A DNA stretch of 64,000 nt, taken from Kaistia granuli DSM 23481. Lineage in GTDB: Bacteria > Pseudomonadota > Alphaproteobacteria > Rhizobiales > Kaistiaceae. Below the pieces are notes generated by a model. That model had not been told where the DNA came from and made no database searches. It saw nothing but the letters and a program-made list of their open reading frames with translations. The translations under genes were made by a program, and so were the position numbers. Location of the stretch: NCBI RefSeq assembly GCF_000380505.1, contig NZ_AQYH01000004.1, positions 248,001 to 312,000 on the forward strand. Reading direction: 5' to 3'. Positions 1 to 8,633 of this stretch are shown here, piece after piece. How positions within the stretch are numbered: the stretch's first letter is position 1; each line of letters opens with the position of its first letter.

Positions 1-73
1 CCCCGGCAGCCGGCGCCGAGGCAACTCGGGGCGAACTGCCGAAGCCGAGCCTCCGCACTCCGCTTTGGCCCGG

Positions 74-880
74 CTATTCTGACACCGTGAGCGTCACCTC
101 ACCGAGTCCGGTGATCGAGATCTCCACCTTGTCACCGGGCTTGAGCCAGCGGGTTTCGACCAGGCTGCCGGTCAGGACGATCTCGCCGGCGCGCAGCCGG
201 TCGCCCCTGGCCGCCAGGCTGTTGGCGAGCCAGGCCAGCGCCGCGAAGGGATGGCCGAGCACATCGGCGCCGCGGCCGCGCCCGACCTCCTGGCCGTTGA
301 TCCGCGTCACCCCCACGACCTCGGCCAGATCGGGCGCGTCGGCGAGCGTGAGCGGCGCGCCCAGCACGGAGCCGGCGGCGAAGAAATCATCGGCGATCAG
401 CGTCGGCGTGTCGGTCTTGCGCCAGTCGGCATAGCGGTCGTCGACCAGCTCGATCGCCGCCATGACGCTGTCGACGGCGCCCGCCATGTCCTCGGCGCGG
501 AATGGCGCGCCGGTCGGATCGAGGTCGCGGCCGAGGCGGACGGCGATCTCGCATTCGATGCCGACCTGGCGGAAATCGGCGGCCGAGATCGTCGCGCCGG
601 AGATATGCGTCGTGCCCTCGAACAATCCGGCGCCGCACGGGTTGGGGATGCCGAGATAGGTCTGCATCACCGGCGTGGTGCAGCCGATCTTCCAGCCGAT
701 CCGCCGGCCGTAGCGTCCGCGTGACAGCCTCTGGTGCACGCGCGTCTGCACGGCATAGGCGGTCGCCTCGTCGGGTGGACGGATGGCGTCCGGCAGCAGC
801 GCGAGCGCGCTGCGGTCGAGGCGGGCATCGGCGATCCGCCCGGCGGCGTCGTCGAACTGGGGGAGCGGCTGCAACGGCAT
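74..880 (-). CDS. Fumarylacetoacetate hydrolase-family hydratase (2-keto-4-pentenoate hydratase type)
   Basis: A 268-residue protein of the FAH superfamily. Members hydrate or decarboxylate 2-oxo acids in meta-cleavage pathways of aromatic catabolism, using one divalent metal in the cytoplasm. The IECEIAVRLGRDL block near residues 105-117 carries the expected acidic metal ligands, and the length fits the MhpD/HpaH group. The open frame runs further upstream, but the family-like N-terminus (MPLQPLPQFDDAAGRIAD) begins at the ATG at 880, so that start was chosen. It is transcribed divergently from the SDR at 1080, which may share its promoter region. The exact substrate cannot be told from sequence. 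Confidence 0.85.
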   Translation of the reverse strand: MPLQPLPQFDDAAGRIADARLDRSALALLPDAIRPPDEATAYAVQTRVHQRLSRGRYGRRIGWKIGCTTPVMQTYLGIPNPCGAGLFEGTTHISGATISAADFRQVGIECEIAVRLGRDLDPTGAPFRAEDMAGAVDSVMAAIELVDDRYADWRKTDTPTLIADDFFAAGSVLGAPLTLADAPDLAEVVGVTRINGQEVGRGRGADVLGHPFAALAWLANSLAARGDRLRAGEIVLTGSLVETRWLKPGDKVEISITGLGEVTLTVSE

Positions 881-1079
881 GGATCTCTCGATTCGGACCT
901 GTCGGCGGACGGGGCGATGCGGCGCGCGCGAAGTTGCATAGCCGAGACGAGCCCGGCTAGGATCGCGGCCGGATTGGTTCCCGTCCGTGCCGGCCAGCGT
1001 GCCGCGCCGCGACGCCGTGAACAAGTCCGGCAATGAAATCAACTCGCGAATTGCGAGAACGGGGCAGGGAAGTTCGCCA

Positions 1080-1865
1080 ATGGAAGCGCGCGTGGACGGC
1101 AAGATACTTCTGGTGACGGGCGGCACGCAGGGCGTGGGCCGGGCCGTGGCGCTGGAGGCGGCGCATTCCGGCGCGGAGGGCGTCATGCTGGTCGGGCGCA
1201 ACCCGCAGCGCGGCGCCGCGGTCGTGGCCGAGCTGGAGGCGCTCGGCGTCGGCGGCGGCTTCGTCTCGGTCGATCTCTCGGCCGCCGACGCGGCCGCCAT
1301 CGTCATGGACGCGACGCTGGACCGCTTCGACCATGTCGACGGCCTCGTCAACGCCGCCGCCAGCACCGATCGAGGCTCGATCGCCGATGCCGACGTCGAC
1401 TTCTTCGACACGGTGTTCGCCACCAATGTGCGCACGCCGATGTTCCTGATGCAGGGCCTGATCCGGCATCTGCGTGATCGCGGCGCCCCGGGCTCCATCG
1501 TCAACATCCTGTCGGTCAACGCCTATGGCGGCACGCCGGAACTCGGCGTCTACGCCTCGTCCAAGGCGGCGCTGTCGATCCTGACCAAGAACGCCGCCCA
1601 TTCGCACCGCTTCGACCGCATCAGCGTCAACGGCATCAATCTCGGCTGGGCCGACACGCCGGGCGAGCGCGAGATGCAGGCGGTCAAGCTCGGCAAGGGC
1701 GAGGGCTGGCTGGAGGAAGCCGAGGCGATGATGCCCTGGGGCCGGCTGATCAAGCCGGACGACGTCGCGCGCCTGGCGATCTTCCTGATGAGCGACGCCG
1801 CCATCCCGATGACCGGGGCGATCGTCGACCAGATCCAGGATTATGTCGTCGGCGTGCGCGACTGA
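1080..1865 (+). CDS. Short-chain dehydrogenase/reductase (SDR family)
   Basis: A 261-residue classical SDR, a cytosolic NAD(P)-dependent oxidoreductase. The Rossmann motif TGGTQGVG lies near residues 10-17 and the catalytic YASSK motif (Tyr about 158, Lys about 162) follows a serine in NILSVN. The start at 1080 is preferred because the upstream in-frame extension is unlike the family and begins inside the divergent promoter region. No substrate can be assigned. Divergence from a hydratase hints at a shared catabolic role, but that is inference. Confidence 0.88.
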   Translation: MEARVDGKILLVTGGTQGVGRAVALEAAHSGAEGVMLVGRNPQRGAAVVAELEALGVGGGFVSVDLSAADAAAIVMDATLDRFDHVDGLVNAAASTDRGSIADADVDFFDTVFATNVRTPMFLMQGLIRHLRDRGAPGSIVNILSVNAYGGTPELGVYASSKAALSILTKNAAHSHRFDRISVNGINLGWADTPGEREMQAVKLGKGEGWLEEAEAMMPWGRLIKPDDVARLAIFLMSDAAIPMTGAIVDQIQDYVVGVRD

Positions 1866-1905
1866 ATTGGGAGCGCCACGCCATGCCGCCGGACAGGTCC
1901 GCAGG

Positions 1906-2544
1906 ATGATCGTGGCGCTCGCCCTCCGCGCTTGGAACGGCTGTCGCTCGGCCGTTTCGCTCGCGGTGGTCCTCGCCGCGGTCGCCGCGGTGACGGTCGC
2001 CTCGGCCGGCGCGGCGGAATCCGGCGCGCCGTCCTGGCAGCGCGCGTTCCACGACTATTCGACCGGGCTCGTCTTCGAGGTGCCGGCGCCGCTCGTCATC
2101 GGCAAGCGGCGGGGCCATGCGCGGCATGATCTCGTCATCGATATCGACAGCGCCGACCTGCCCAAGGCCGGTTCCTCGGCCAGCCTGTGTGCCGTCGCGC
2201 TGAAGGAGCAGCCGGAGGATGTCCGCGCGCTCGATCAGGCGGCGCTCAACACGCCGGAGATGCTGGAGCAACTGACGCAATCGATGCGCCTGACGCTCAA
2301 GCTGCTCGGCCGGGTCGAGACGATCAGGCCGCTCGGCTTCGGCAACGGCGTCCCCGGCGCCGCGGCTGTCATCACGCCGACGCTCGGTCCCGACCACGAG
2401 AATGTCCGGCAGTACATCGCGATCGCCGATACCCCGACCTATCGAATCAGTCTTTCCTGTGCCACGACCGCCGCAGCGATCGGCAGGGCCAGCCCTCTCT
2501 TCGAGGCGCTCGCCGGGTCGATCCGCATCGAAGCCGCCCGATGA
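1906..2544 (+). CDS. Hypothetical exported protein
   Basis: A 212-residue protein I do not recognise. The ATG at 1906 gives a typical signal peptide: an Arg-containing n-region, a hydrophobic stretch of alternating Ala and Val, and a likely cut after ASAGAA. The mature part has two cysteines (SLCAVAL and SLSCATT) that could form a disulfide, and ends in SIRIEAA. It starts 40 bases after the SDR stop, so it may be co-transcribed. A periplasmic location is inferred from the signal peptide only. Confidence 0.7.
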   Translation: MIVALALRAWNGCRSAVSLAVVLAAVAAVTVASAGAAESGAPSWQRAFHDYSTGLVFEVPAPLVIGKRRGHARHDLVIDIDSADLPKAGSSASLCAVALKEQPEDVRALDQAALNTPEMLEQLTQSMRLTLKLLGRVETIRPLGFGNGVPGAAAVITPTLGPDHENVRQYIAIADTPTYRISLSCATTAAAIGRASPLFEALAGSIRIEAAR

Positions 2545-2631
2545 CCTTCTGGGCTCCTGCCCGGGACGGCGGCGCAGCGGAATGCGGAACCAGAACGTGG
2601 CGTTCGGCCCCTATGCGGACAGGCATGTAAC

Positions 2632-3918
2632 ATGACGCTCGACAAGACTTCGCCCGCTCTCGACGTAACGTCGCCAGACGGGGCCATCCTCCGCGCGCTT
2701 TTCGACGCCGCGCTGGCGGCCTCGCTGCCGGACGGCCGCTTCGAAGGCCGGCTGCCGCTCGCGCCGAAGGGGCGGACGATCGTGCTCGGCGCCGGCAAGG
2801 GCGCGGCGCGGATGGTGCGGGCGTTCGAGGATGCCTGGGAAGCCGCCGGCAACCCGGCGCCGGAGGGCCTTGCCGTTACCCGCTACGGCCACGGCACGCC
2901 GACCCGCTTCGTCGAGGTGGTCGAGGCGTCGCATCCGGTTCCCGATGCCGCCGGCATGGCGGCGGCACAGCGCATTCTCGACATCGCCGCTTCGGCCGGT
3001 CCCGACGATCTCGTCGTCTTCCTGATGTCCGGCGGTGCCTCGTCGCTGCTGGCGCTGCCAGCGGCGGGCGTGAGCCTCGAGGACAAGCAGGCGCTGAACC
3101 GGGCGCTTCTGAAGAGCGGCGCGCCGATCGGCGCCATGAACCAGGTTCGCAAGGCGCTCTCCGCCATCAAGGGCGGCCGCCTCGCCGCCGCAGCCGCGCC
3201 GGCCCGGATGGTGACCTTCCTGATCTCCGACGTGCCCGGCGATGATCCCGGCGCGATCGGTTCCGGTCCGACGATCCCGGAGGCGTCGGATCCCGAAGCC
3301 GCGCTGGCGATCCTCGCCGAATACGGCATCGCCATCGAGCCGCGCGTCGAGCAGGCGATCCGCGCCAATGCGGTCGAGGCCGGCGCCGGCGGCGCGGTCG
3401 AGATGCTGGCGACGCCGAAGATGGCGCTCGATGCGGCGGCGGAAGCGGCGCGCGCGATCGGCCTGACGCCGCTCGTGCTCGGCGACGCGCTGGAAGGCGA
3501 GGCGCGCGACGTCGCCCGCGTGCTGGCGGCGATCGGCATCTATGCGGCGGCGCATGACCAGCCGGTGGCCAAGCCCTGCGTGATCCTGTCCGGCGGCGAG
3601 ACCACCGTCACCGTGCGCGGCAGGGGACGGGGCGGCCGCAATGCCGAGTTCCTGCTGGCGCTCGCCGTGGCGCTCGATGGCCACAAGGGCATCGCCGCGA
3701 TCGCCTGCGATACCGACGGCATCGACGGCTCGGAGGACAATGCCGGCGCCTGGATCGACGCCGGCAGCCTCGGCGAGGCGAGGGCGAGGGGTATCGATCC
3801 CGTCGCCCGGCTCGCCAACAATGACGGCTACGGCTTCTTCGAGGCGCTCGGCCGGCTCGTCGTCACCGGTCCGACCCTGACCAACGTCAATGATTTCCGG
3901 GCGATCCTGGTGCGGTAG
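2632..3918 (+). CDS. Glycerate 2-kinase (type II, DUF4147 plus MOFRL)
   Basis: A 428-residue type II glycerate kinase (GckA/TtuD family) that phosphorylates D-glycerate to 2-phosphoglycerate with ATP. It links glyoxylate, serine and tartrate breakdown to glycolysis. The N-terminal DUF4147 domain has the glycine-rich MSGGASSLLALP segment near residue 133. The C-terminal MOFRL domain has GGRNAEFLLALA and the TDGIDGSEDNAGAW block near residue 363. Length matches the family. It appears to stand alone, with the unrelated exported protein upstream. Confidence 0.92.
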   Translation: MTLDKTSPALDVTSPDGAILRALFDAALAASLPDGRFEGRLPLAPKGRTIVLGAGKGAARMVRAFEDAWEAAGNPAPEGLAVTRYGHGTPTRFVEVVEASHPVPDAAGMAAAQRILDIAASAGPDDLVVFLMSGGASSLLALPAAGVSLEDKQALNRALLKSGAPIGAMNQVRKALSAIKGGRLAAAAAPARMVTFLISDVPGDDPGAIGSGPTIPEASDPEAALAILAEYGIAIEPRVEQAIRANAVEAGAGGAVEMLATPKMALDAAAEAARAIGLTPLVLGDALEGEARDVARVLAAIGIYAAAHDQPVAKPCVILSGGETTVTVRGRGRGGRNAEFLLALAVALDGHKGIAAIACDTDGIDGSEDNAGAWIDAGSLGEARARGIDPVARLANNDGYGFFEALGRLVVTGPTLTNVNDFRAILVR

Positions 3919-4118
3919 GGCCGATCGGCCGACAGGCCCCGCCCGCCCGCTTCTGTTGCAGGGATGCCGCAGCGGCCGCCTTCCTTTCGGCCGCATCTTG
4001 ACGGACGCCGCTCGCATACCGATTTCAGGCTTTCATGGGCCGTGATGGCGCCTTTTTTGGCCGCCATGATACGCATGGCGGTGGGTATCGACGGAGTTTG
4101 GGTTCGAGAGGGTACGAG

Positions 4119-4754
4119 ATGAGGCAACTCTTTTTTGCGGGCGCGGTGTTCGTAGCGCTGGCGAATGCGGCATCGGCTGCCGACATCTCGGTCAACGAAC
4201 CCGTTCCGGTGGCTCCCGCCCAGACGACGACTTTCGACTGGAACGGCTTCTATGCCGGCGTGCATGGCGGCTTCGGCTGGGGCAGCGGCACCAAGGACGC
4301 CGATTTCCTCGACAGCGTCAGCGGCGGCCTGTTCGGCGTTCAGGCCGGCTACAACTATCAGGCCAATCCCTGGCTCGTCGGCTTCGAGACGGACATCGCC
4401 TATAGCGGGCTCAGCGACAGCGTCGGCGACGCCGCGTTGGATCTGAACTGGCTCGGCTCGACCACGGCCCGGATCGGCTTCACCTATGACAAGTGGCTGT
4501 TCTACGGCAAGGGCGGCGTCGCCTATGGCGATGTCGAGGCCAAGGTCGCCGGGGTGGGTTCCGACAGCCAGTGGGCCGTCGGCTGGACGGCCGGCGCCGG
4601 CGTCGAATACGGCTTCACGCCGAACCTCACCGGCCGGCTCGAATATGACTATGTTGACCTCGGCAGCAAGACGATCCTCGAAGGCACACCTGCCCAGGCC
4701 GATGTCGGCGTCACCTCCAACGCGGTCAAGGCGGGCCTGAACTACAAGTTCTAG
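4119..4754 (+). CDS. Outer-membrane beta-barrel protein (Omp25/31-like)
   Basis: A 211-residue small porin-like barrel of the kind abundant in Hyphomicrobiales. The N-terminal signal peptide ends in ANAASAA, followed by a short proline-rich linker and the typical FDWNGFYAGVHGGFGWG entry strand. It ends GLNYKF, with the C-terminal aromatic residue used for outer-membrane insertion. The ATG at 4119 is chosen because it places the signal peptide at the N-terminus. A bidirectional terminator follows at 4844-4868. Confidence 0.9.
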   Translation: MRQLFFAGAVFVALANAASAADISVNEPVPVAPAQTTTFDWNGFYAGVHGGFGWGSGTKDADFLDSVSGGLFGVQAGYNYQANPWLVGFETDIAYSGLSDSVGDAALDLNWLGSTTARIGFTYDKWLFYGKGGVAYGDVEAKVAGVGSDSQWAVGWTAGAGVEYGFTPNLTGRLEYDYVDLGSKTILEGTPAQADVGVTSNAVKAGLNYKF

Positions 4755-4771
4755 GGCGCGTCTCGGCTGAG

Positions 4772-4803
4772 TGGATCCCGGGACTTCGCCCGGGATGACG
4801 GCG
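4772..4803. repeat. Half copy of an interspersed palindromic repeat
   Basis: The segment contains ATCCCGGG, five spacer bases and CCCGGGAT, followed by GACGGCG. The 12-mer GGGATGACGGCG at 4792-4803 recurs exactly at the right end of the element at 51041-51149. Its reverse complement begins the elements at 13719 and 51041. It sits directly after the outer-membrane protein stop codon. Confidence 0.75.
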
Positions 4804-4843
4804 AGGGTGGTGGGCCGTCTCCAAGGTCAAATCCCGAAACAAG

Positions 4844-4868
4844 AAAGGCCCGGACTTGCCGGGCCTTT
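4844..4868. terminator. Bidirectional terminator between convergent genes
   Basis: AAAGGCCCGG and CCGGGCCTTT form a strong stem. T-rich sequence follows on the plus side (CGCTTTTC) and a short T-run on the minus side. It lies between the stop codons of the outer-membrane protein and the aldo/keto reductase and can serve both. Confidence 0.8.
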
Positions 4869-4887
4869 CGCTTTTCTCCCGTCCGGC

Positions 4888-5949
4888 TCAGTCGGCCAGA
4901 TAGGGTTGCAGGAAAGCGCGATCGGCCGCGCCGAGGCGGTCCGGCGCTGCCGCGACCTGATGCCAGTAGGGATAGTCGAGCGGCTTCTGGCTGACTTTGT
5001 CGAGCCGGGCGCGCTCTTCCGCCGTCAGCTTGAGGTCGGCGGCGGCGAGATTGTCCTGGAACTGCGCGTCGGTGCGGCCACCGATGATGGCCGAGGTCAC
5101 GCCCGGCCGGCCGAGCAGCCAGGCGAGCGCCACCTGCGCGCCCGAGACGCCGCGCGAGTCGGCGATCGAAACCAGCTCGTCGACGATGTCCCAGAGCCGG
5201 TTCCAGTTGTGGATCGGCGGCTCGGTCCAGCCCTGGAACAGGCGGCTGTCCTTCGGTGTCTCCTTGTCGCGCCGATGCTTGCCGGAGAGCAGGCCGCCGG
5301 CGATCGGGCTCCAGACCAGGATGCCGAGCTTCTGGTCGAGCGTGATCGGCACCAGCTCCTGCTCGGCCTCGCGCGCCTGCAATGTGTAGTGGATCTGCTG
5401 CGAGACGAAGGGGATGCGGTGGTCGCGGCGGGCGATCTCCATCGCCTTCATGATGTGCCAGCCGGAATAGTTGGAGCAGCCGATGTAGCGCACCTTGCCC
5501 TGGCGGACGAGGCTGTCGAGCGCCTCCAGCGTCTCTTCCAGCGGCGTGACGCCGTCCCACTGGTGCACCTGGTAGAGGTCGATGACGTCGGTCTTCAGGC
5601 GGCGGAGGCTCGCCTCGCATTCGCGGATCAGATGGTAGCGCGACAGGCCGCGATCGTTCGGGCCGTCGCCCATCGGGAAACGCGCCTTGGTGGCGAGAAG
5701 GACGCCGTTCTTGCGCTTGCCGCCGAGCGCGTTGCCGATGATCTCCTCGCATTCGCCGCCCGAATAGGCGTTGGCGGTGTCGAGCAGGTTGACGCCGGCG
5801 TCGATCACCATGTCGATCTGGCGCTGCGCGTCCTTGACCTCGGTGATGTCGCCGACCTTGGCGAAGCCGCCCTTCCGGCCGAAGGTCATCGTGCCCATGG
5901 TGAGCACCGAGACCATCAGTCCCGAATTGCCGAGTTGCCGATATTCCAT
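4888..5949 (-). CDS. Aldo/keto reductase
   Basis: A 353-residue NADPH-dependent aldo/keto reductase with a TIM-barrel fold that reduces aldehydes or ketones. The catalytic tetrad is visible: Asp57 and Tyr62 in LLDTANAYSGG, Lys88 in LLATKAR and His129 in DLYQVHQWD. The start at 5949 gives the standard MEYRQLGNSGLMVS N-terminus; the upstream in-frame extension is discarded. It is followed on the same strand side by the dehydrogenase at 6045-7055 and may share its transcript, which suggests a sugar or polyol role. Confidence 0.92.
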   Translation of the reverse strand: MEYRQLGNSGLMVSVLTMGTMTFGRKGGFAKVGDITEVKDAQRQIDMVIDAGVNLLDTANAYSGGECEEIIGNALGGKRKNGVLLATKARFPMGDGPNDRGLSRYHLIRECEASLRRLKTDVIDLYQVHQWDGVTPLEETLEALDSLVRQGKVRYIGCSNYSGWHIMKAMEIARRDHRIPFVSQQIHYTLQAREAEQELVPITLDQKLGILVWSPIAGGLLSGKHRRDKETPKDSRLFQGWTEPPIHNWNRLWDIVDELVSIADSRGVSGAQVALAWLLGRPGVTSAIIGGRTDAQFQDNLAAADLKLTAEERARLDKVSQKPLDYPYWHQVAAAPDRLGAADRAFLQPYLAD

Positions 5950-6044
5950 TGTCCGCTCCCGCACTTGTCGCGGCCTTCGCCGCTGAACTTTGACAGCACC
6001 GTCCAGCATTCGGACGGCGCTGTCAAAACGAGAGTGGGACGAAA

Positions 6045-7055
6045 TCAGACCTCGATGAGCGCCTTGATCAGGCCGCGCTTGTCATGGCTCCAGAGCGGCA
6101 TGTCGGTCACCATCCGGTCGAGCGTGGTGCGGTGGGTGGCGAGCGCGTCGAGCGGAACCTTGCCTGCCTTGATCGAGGCGACGACATGGTCGAAATCGAC
6201 CTTGGTGGCGTTGCGGCTGCCGATCAGCATCATCTCGCGCTTGTGGAACTCGGGATCCGAGAACGAGATCCGGTCCTTGACGATCGAGACCAGAACATAG
6301 GCGCCGCCATGCGCGACCAGCGCGAAGCCGGCCTCGATCGCCTGCGCGTTGCCGGTGGCGTCGTAGACGACGTCGAAGCCCTCGCCGCCGGTGCCGGCCA
6401 TCAGCTCTTGCTGGGCGTCCGGGCCGGTCAGCGCCGACTTTTCGAAGCCGAGCGTGTCGCGGGCGAAGGCGAGGCGCTCCTCGCTGGCGTCGAGCAGCGT
6501 CACCTCCAGGCCGGCGATGCGGGCGAAGATGGCGACGCCGAGGCCAATCGGGCCGATGCCGACGACGAGCGCGCGGCCGCCTTCCGGCTGCGAACGACGG
6601 ACGGCATGGGCGCCGATCGCCAGGAACTCGACCATGGCCGCGTCGCGTAGCGACAGGCCCTCGGCCGGGTAGAGATTGCCGGCCGGCATGACGATCTTCT
6701 CGGCCATGCCGCCATCGGTGTGGACGCCGAGCACGCGCACCGCCGTGCAGCAGTTCGGCTTGTTCTTGCGGCAGGCGACGCAATGGCCGCAGGCGATATA
6801 GGGGTTGATGACGACCGGCGTGCCGACCGCGAGCGCGACGCCTTCGCCGACCGCCGAGACGACGCCGGACAGCTCGTGGCCCATGACGCGGGGATATTCG
6901 AGGAAGGGGTGCTTGCCTTCGAAGATGTGATAGTCGGTGCCGCAAATGCCGACATGCTTGATGTCGACGACAGCGAAGCCGGCCGCGGGCGCCTCCGGTT
7001 CGGGCCGCTCGACGAATTCCAGCTTGCCCGGCTCCACGCAGATCACAGTTTTCAT
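6045..7055 (-). CDS. Zinc-dependent medium-chain alcohol/polyol dehydrogenase
   Basis: A 336-residue medium-chain dehydrogenase of the sorbitol/L-gulonate 5-dehydrogenase type. Catalytic zinc ligands are Cys38 (GICGTDYH) and His60-Glu61 (GHE). The structural zinc site is Cys89, Cys92, Cys95 and Cys103. The Rossmann motif VGIGPIGLG is followed by LLDASEERL, whose Asp favours NAD over NADP. It probably oxidises a sugar alcohol or sugar acid. It lies 95 bases upstream of the aldo/keto reductase on the same strand, consistent with a two-gene unit. The exact substrate is unknown. Confidence 0.88.
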   Translation of the reverse strand: MKTVICVEPGKLEFVERPEPEAPAAGFAVVDIKHVGICGTDYHIFEGKHPFLEYPRVMGHELSGVVSAVGEGVALAVGTPVVINPYIACGHCVACRKNKPNCCTAVRVLGVHTDGGMAEKIVMPAGNLYPAEGLSLRDAAMVEFLAIGAHAVRRSQPEGGRALVVGIGPIGLGVAIFARIAGLEVTLLDASEERLAFARDTLGFEKSALTGPDAQQELMAGTGGEGFDVVYDATGNAQAIEAGFALVAHGGAYVLVSIVKDRISFSDPEFHKREMMLIGSRNATKVDFDHVVASIKAGKVPLDALATHRTTLDRMVTDMPLWSHDKRGLIKALIEV

Positions 7056-7267
7056 GAGGTCCTCTTCGACATCCTACCCAGCGTGACGGTCCTAGCGCAG
7101 GTGGTCCGCCACTGCCAGACGCCAGCGATGGCGGTGGTGGGAAATCTGCGCTGGCGGCGATCGCCGGGGCCGGCTGCGACAACGCGTCCGGCGCTCTCGA
7201 CGGATCCTTGCCGCGCCGGACGCATTGTCCGAATATGCCTTTGAATCATCCATCCAAGGAGAGTGCG

Positions 7268-7747
7268 ATGCCGCCCAGAAAGACCGCGATCGATCTGAAG
7301 TCCAATACCAAGACGGCGGCCATCGAATTGCTGAACGCGATCCTTGCGGACAGCATCGATCTGGCGCTGGTCACCAAGCAGGCGCACTGGAACCTGAAGG
7401 GCCTGCAGTTCATTGCCATCCACGAGATGCTGGACGGCTTCCGGACCGAGATCGACGGCCATGCCGACACGGTGGCGGAACGCGCCGTGCAGCTCGGCGG
7501 CTTCGCGCTTGGCACCAGCCAGACGGTGGCGGCATCCACCAAGCTCGCGCCCTATCCGACCGAGATATCCAAGATCAAGGATCATCTGGCGCAGCTGATC
7601 GAGCGCTATGCCCATGTCGCCAACGAGGTCCGCAAGGGTATCGACAAGGCCGACGATATCGGCGACGCCGACACCACCGACATCCTGACGGCCTATTCGC
7701 GCAGCCTCGACAAGGCGCTCTGGTTCCTGGAATCGCACGTCGAATAA
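7268..7747 (+). CDS. dps: Dps-type DNA-protecting ferritin
   Basis: A 159-residue Dps protein that forms 12-mers, oxidises ferrous iron with peroxide and shields DNA during starvation. The inter-subunit ferroxidase ligands fit the family spacing: His40, His52, Asp56, Asp67 and Glu71. The ATG at 7268 has an AAGGAG ribosome site 7 bases upstream. The longer in-frame start is rejected because it precedes this site. A clear terminator follows at 7772. Confidence 0.93.
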   Translation: MPPRKTAIDLKSNTKTAAIELLNAILADSIDLALVTKQAHWNLKGLQFIAIHEMLDGFRTEIDGHADTVAERAVQLGGFALGTSQTVAASTKLAPYPTEISKIKDHLAQLIERYAHVANEVRKGIDKADDIGDADTTDILTAYSRSLDKALWFLESHVE

Positions 7748-7771
7748 GGGCGAAGCCCCACACATGATTTG

Positions 7772-7797
7772 AGGCCCGCCGTTCGGCGGGCCTTTTT
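7772..7797 (+). terminator. Rho-independent terminator after dps
   Basis: The stem AGGCCCGCC/GGCGGGCCT with a short GTTC-containing loop is followed at once by a T-run (TTTTTCTT). Confidence 0.9.
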
Positions 7798-7858
7798 CTT
7801 GGCTCCGATTCCAGCGCCGGTGTCCGATCGTCGCCAAGGGTAGATGTTGGCAGACATG

Positions 7859-7884
7859 ACAAGGCCCGCCGAGGCGGGCCTTGT
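7859..7884 (-). terminator. Hairpin downstream of BA14K gene
   Basis: Perfect 12-base arms ACAAGGCCCGCC and GGCGGGCCTTGT flank two bases, just past the stop of the minus-strand BA14K gene. There is no strong T-run, so it could be a weak terminator or an mRNA 3'-end stabiliser. Confidence 0.5.
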
Positions 7885-7909
7885 GCCTGTTGACCGCGGG
7901 CTGCGGACC

Positions 7910-8422
7910 CTAGTCGTAGGGCGAGTAGCACTGCTGGCGCGGTCCGTTATAGGGCTGGAAGGTGTTGTCCGAAGCCCGGTAGGACCGGTAGCGATTCTCG
8001 CACCACTGATAGTGGGCCGCCGTATAGCCGCCACGATAGGTCGGCTGCGCGATGACGGAACCCACGGCCGCGCCGACGCCGAAGGCGGCGAGCGGATACC
8101 ACCAGCCATTGTAGTAGCGGTAGCCGGGCCGCTGGTAGCGGTAGCCGTAATGGCCGTTCCAGTAGCCGGGCCGGTAGCCGGGTCGGTAACCGGGATGATA
8201 GCCGGGCCGATAGCCCGGGCGATACCCGGGCCGGTAGCCTGGGCGACGCATGTAGTCGTTGCGGTGCGGGCCGCCATGCCGGACGTCGATGATATTCGAG
8301 GTCGGACTGGCAGCGATTTCCGGCACGACGAGCACCGGGGCCGCCATCGCCGGAAGCGGCGTGGAGGCCAGCAAGGCGGCGGTCAGCGTGCCGCCGCAGA
8401 ATTTGGCGAGGAAACTGGTCAA
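7910..8422 (-). CDS. BA14K-family protein (first paralogue)
   Basis: A 170-residue exported protein ending in a BA14K domain ([20 protein letters not shown]), a lectin-like family known from Brucella and its relatives. A TTG start at 8422 is proposed. It sits 7 bases after AAAGGATGA and gives [11 protein letters not shown] plus a clean signal peptide ending MAAP; the in-frame ATG at 8473 would bury this signal. The middle is a run of PGYR units, then a hydrophobic [16 protein letters not shown] segment shared with the paralogue at 22107. Confidence 0.82.
   Translation of the reverse strand: MTSFLAKFCGGTLTAALLASTPLPAMAAPVLVVPEIAASPTSNIIDVRHGGPHRNDYMRRPGYRPGYRPGYRPGYHPGYRPGYRPGYWNGHYGYRYQRPGYRYYNGWWYPLAAFGVGAAVGSVIAQPTYRGGYTAAHYQWCENRYRSYRASDNTFQPYNGPRQQCYSPYD
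8166..8246 (-). repeat. 12-bp tandem repeat encoding PGYR units
   Basis: Near-identical 12-base units of the form CCGGGCCGGTAG on the plus strand run in tandem through the centre of the BA14K gene and encode Pro-Gly-Tyr-Arg on the other strand. One unit is changed to encode PGYH. The 12-base period keeps frame if copies are lost or gained. Confidence 0.85.
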
Positions 8423-8633
8423 GGCGAGATCATCCTTTCGAATAATGTCTTGGCCGCACGAAAGCTTACTCATCTGACCGATCAATTCGCAAACATTGGT
8501 TTCGTTCCAGTCTGAGGGCGCCCGCGACCGTCTCACCCGTTGAACCGCGGCGCGACGAGGCCTATCCATGGGCTGGATCTGGCAGCCTTGGATGGCGATG
8601 CCACGCCATCGAACGGGAAGGATCAACGAGGCG

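Noticed and set aside
4771-6300. 509-residue plus-strand open frame opposite the aldo/keto reductase
   Set aside because: Arg/Ala/Asp-rich composition typical of antisense frames in GC-rich DNA. The opposite strand encodes a family protein with an intact catalytic tetrad.
8166-8246. CRISPR array
   Set aside because: Units are 12 bases with no spacers and lie in frame inside a BA14K gene.
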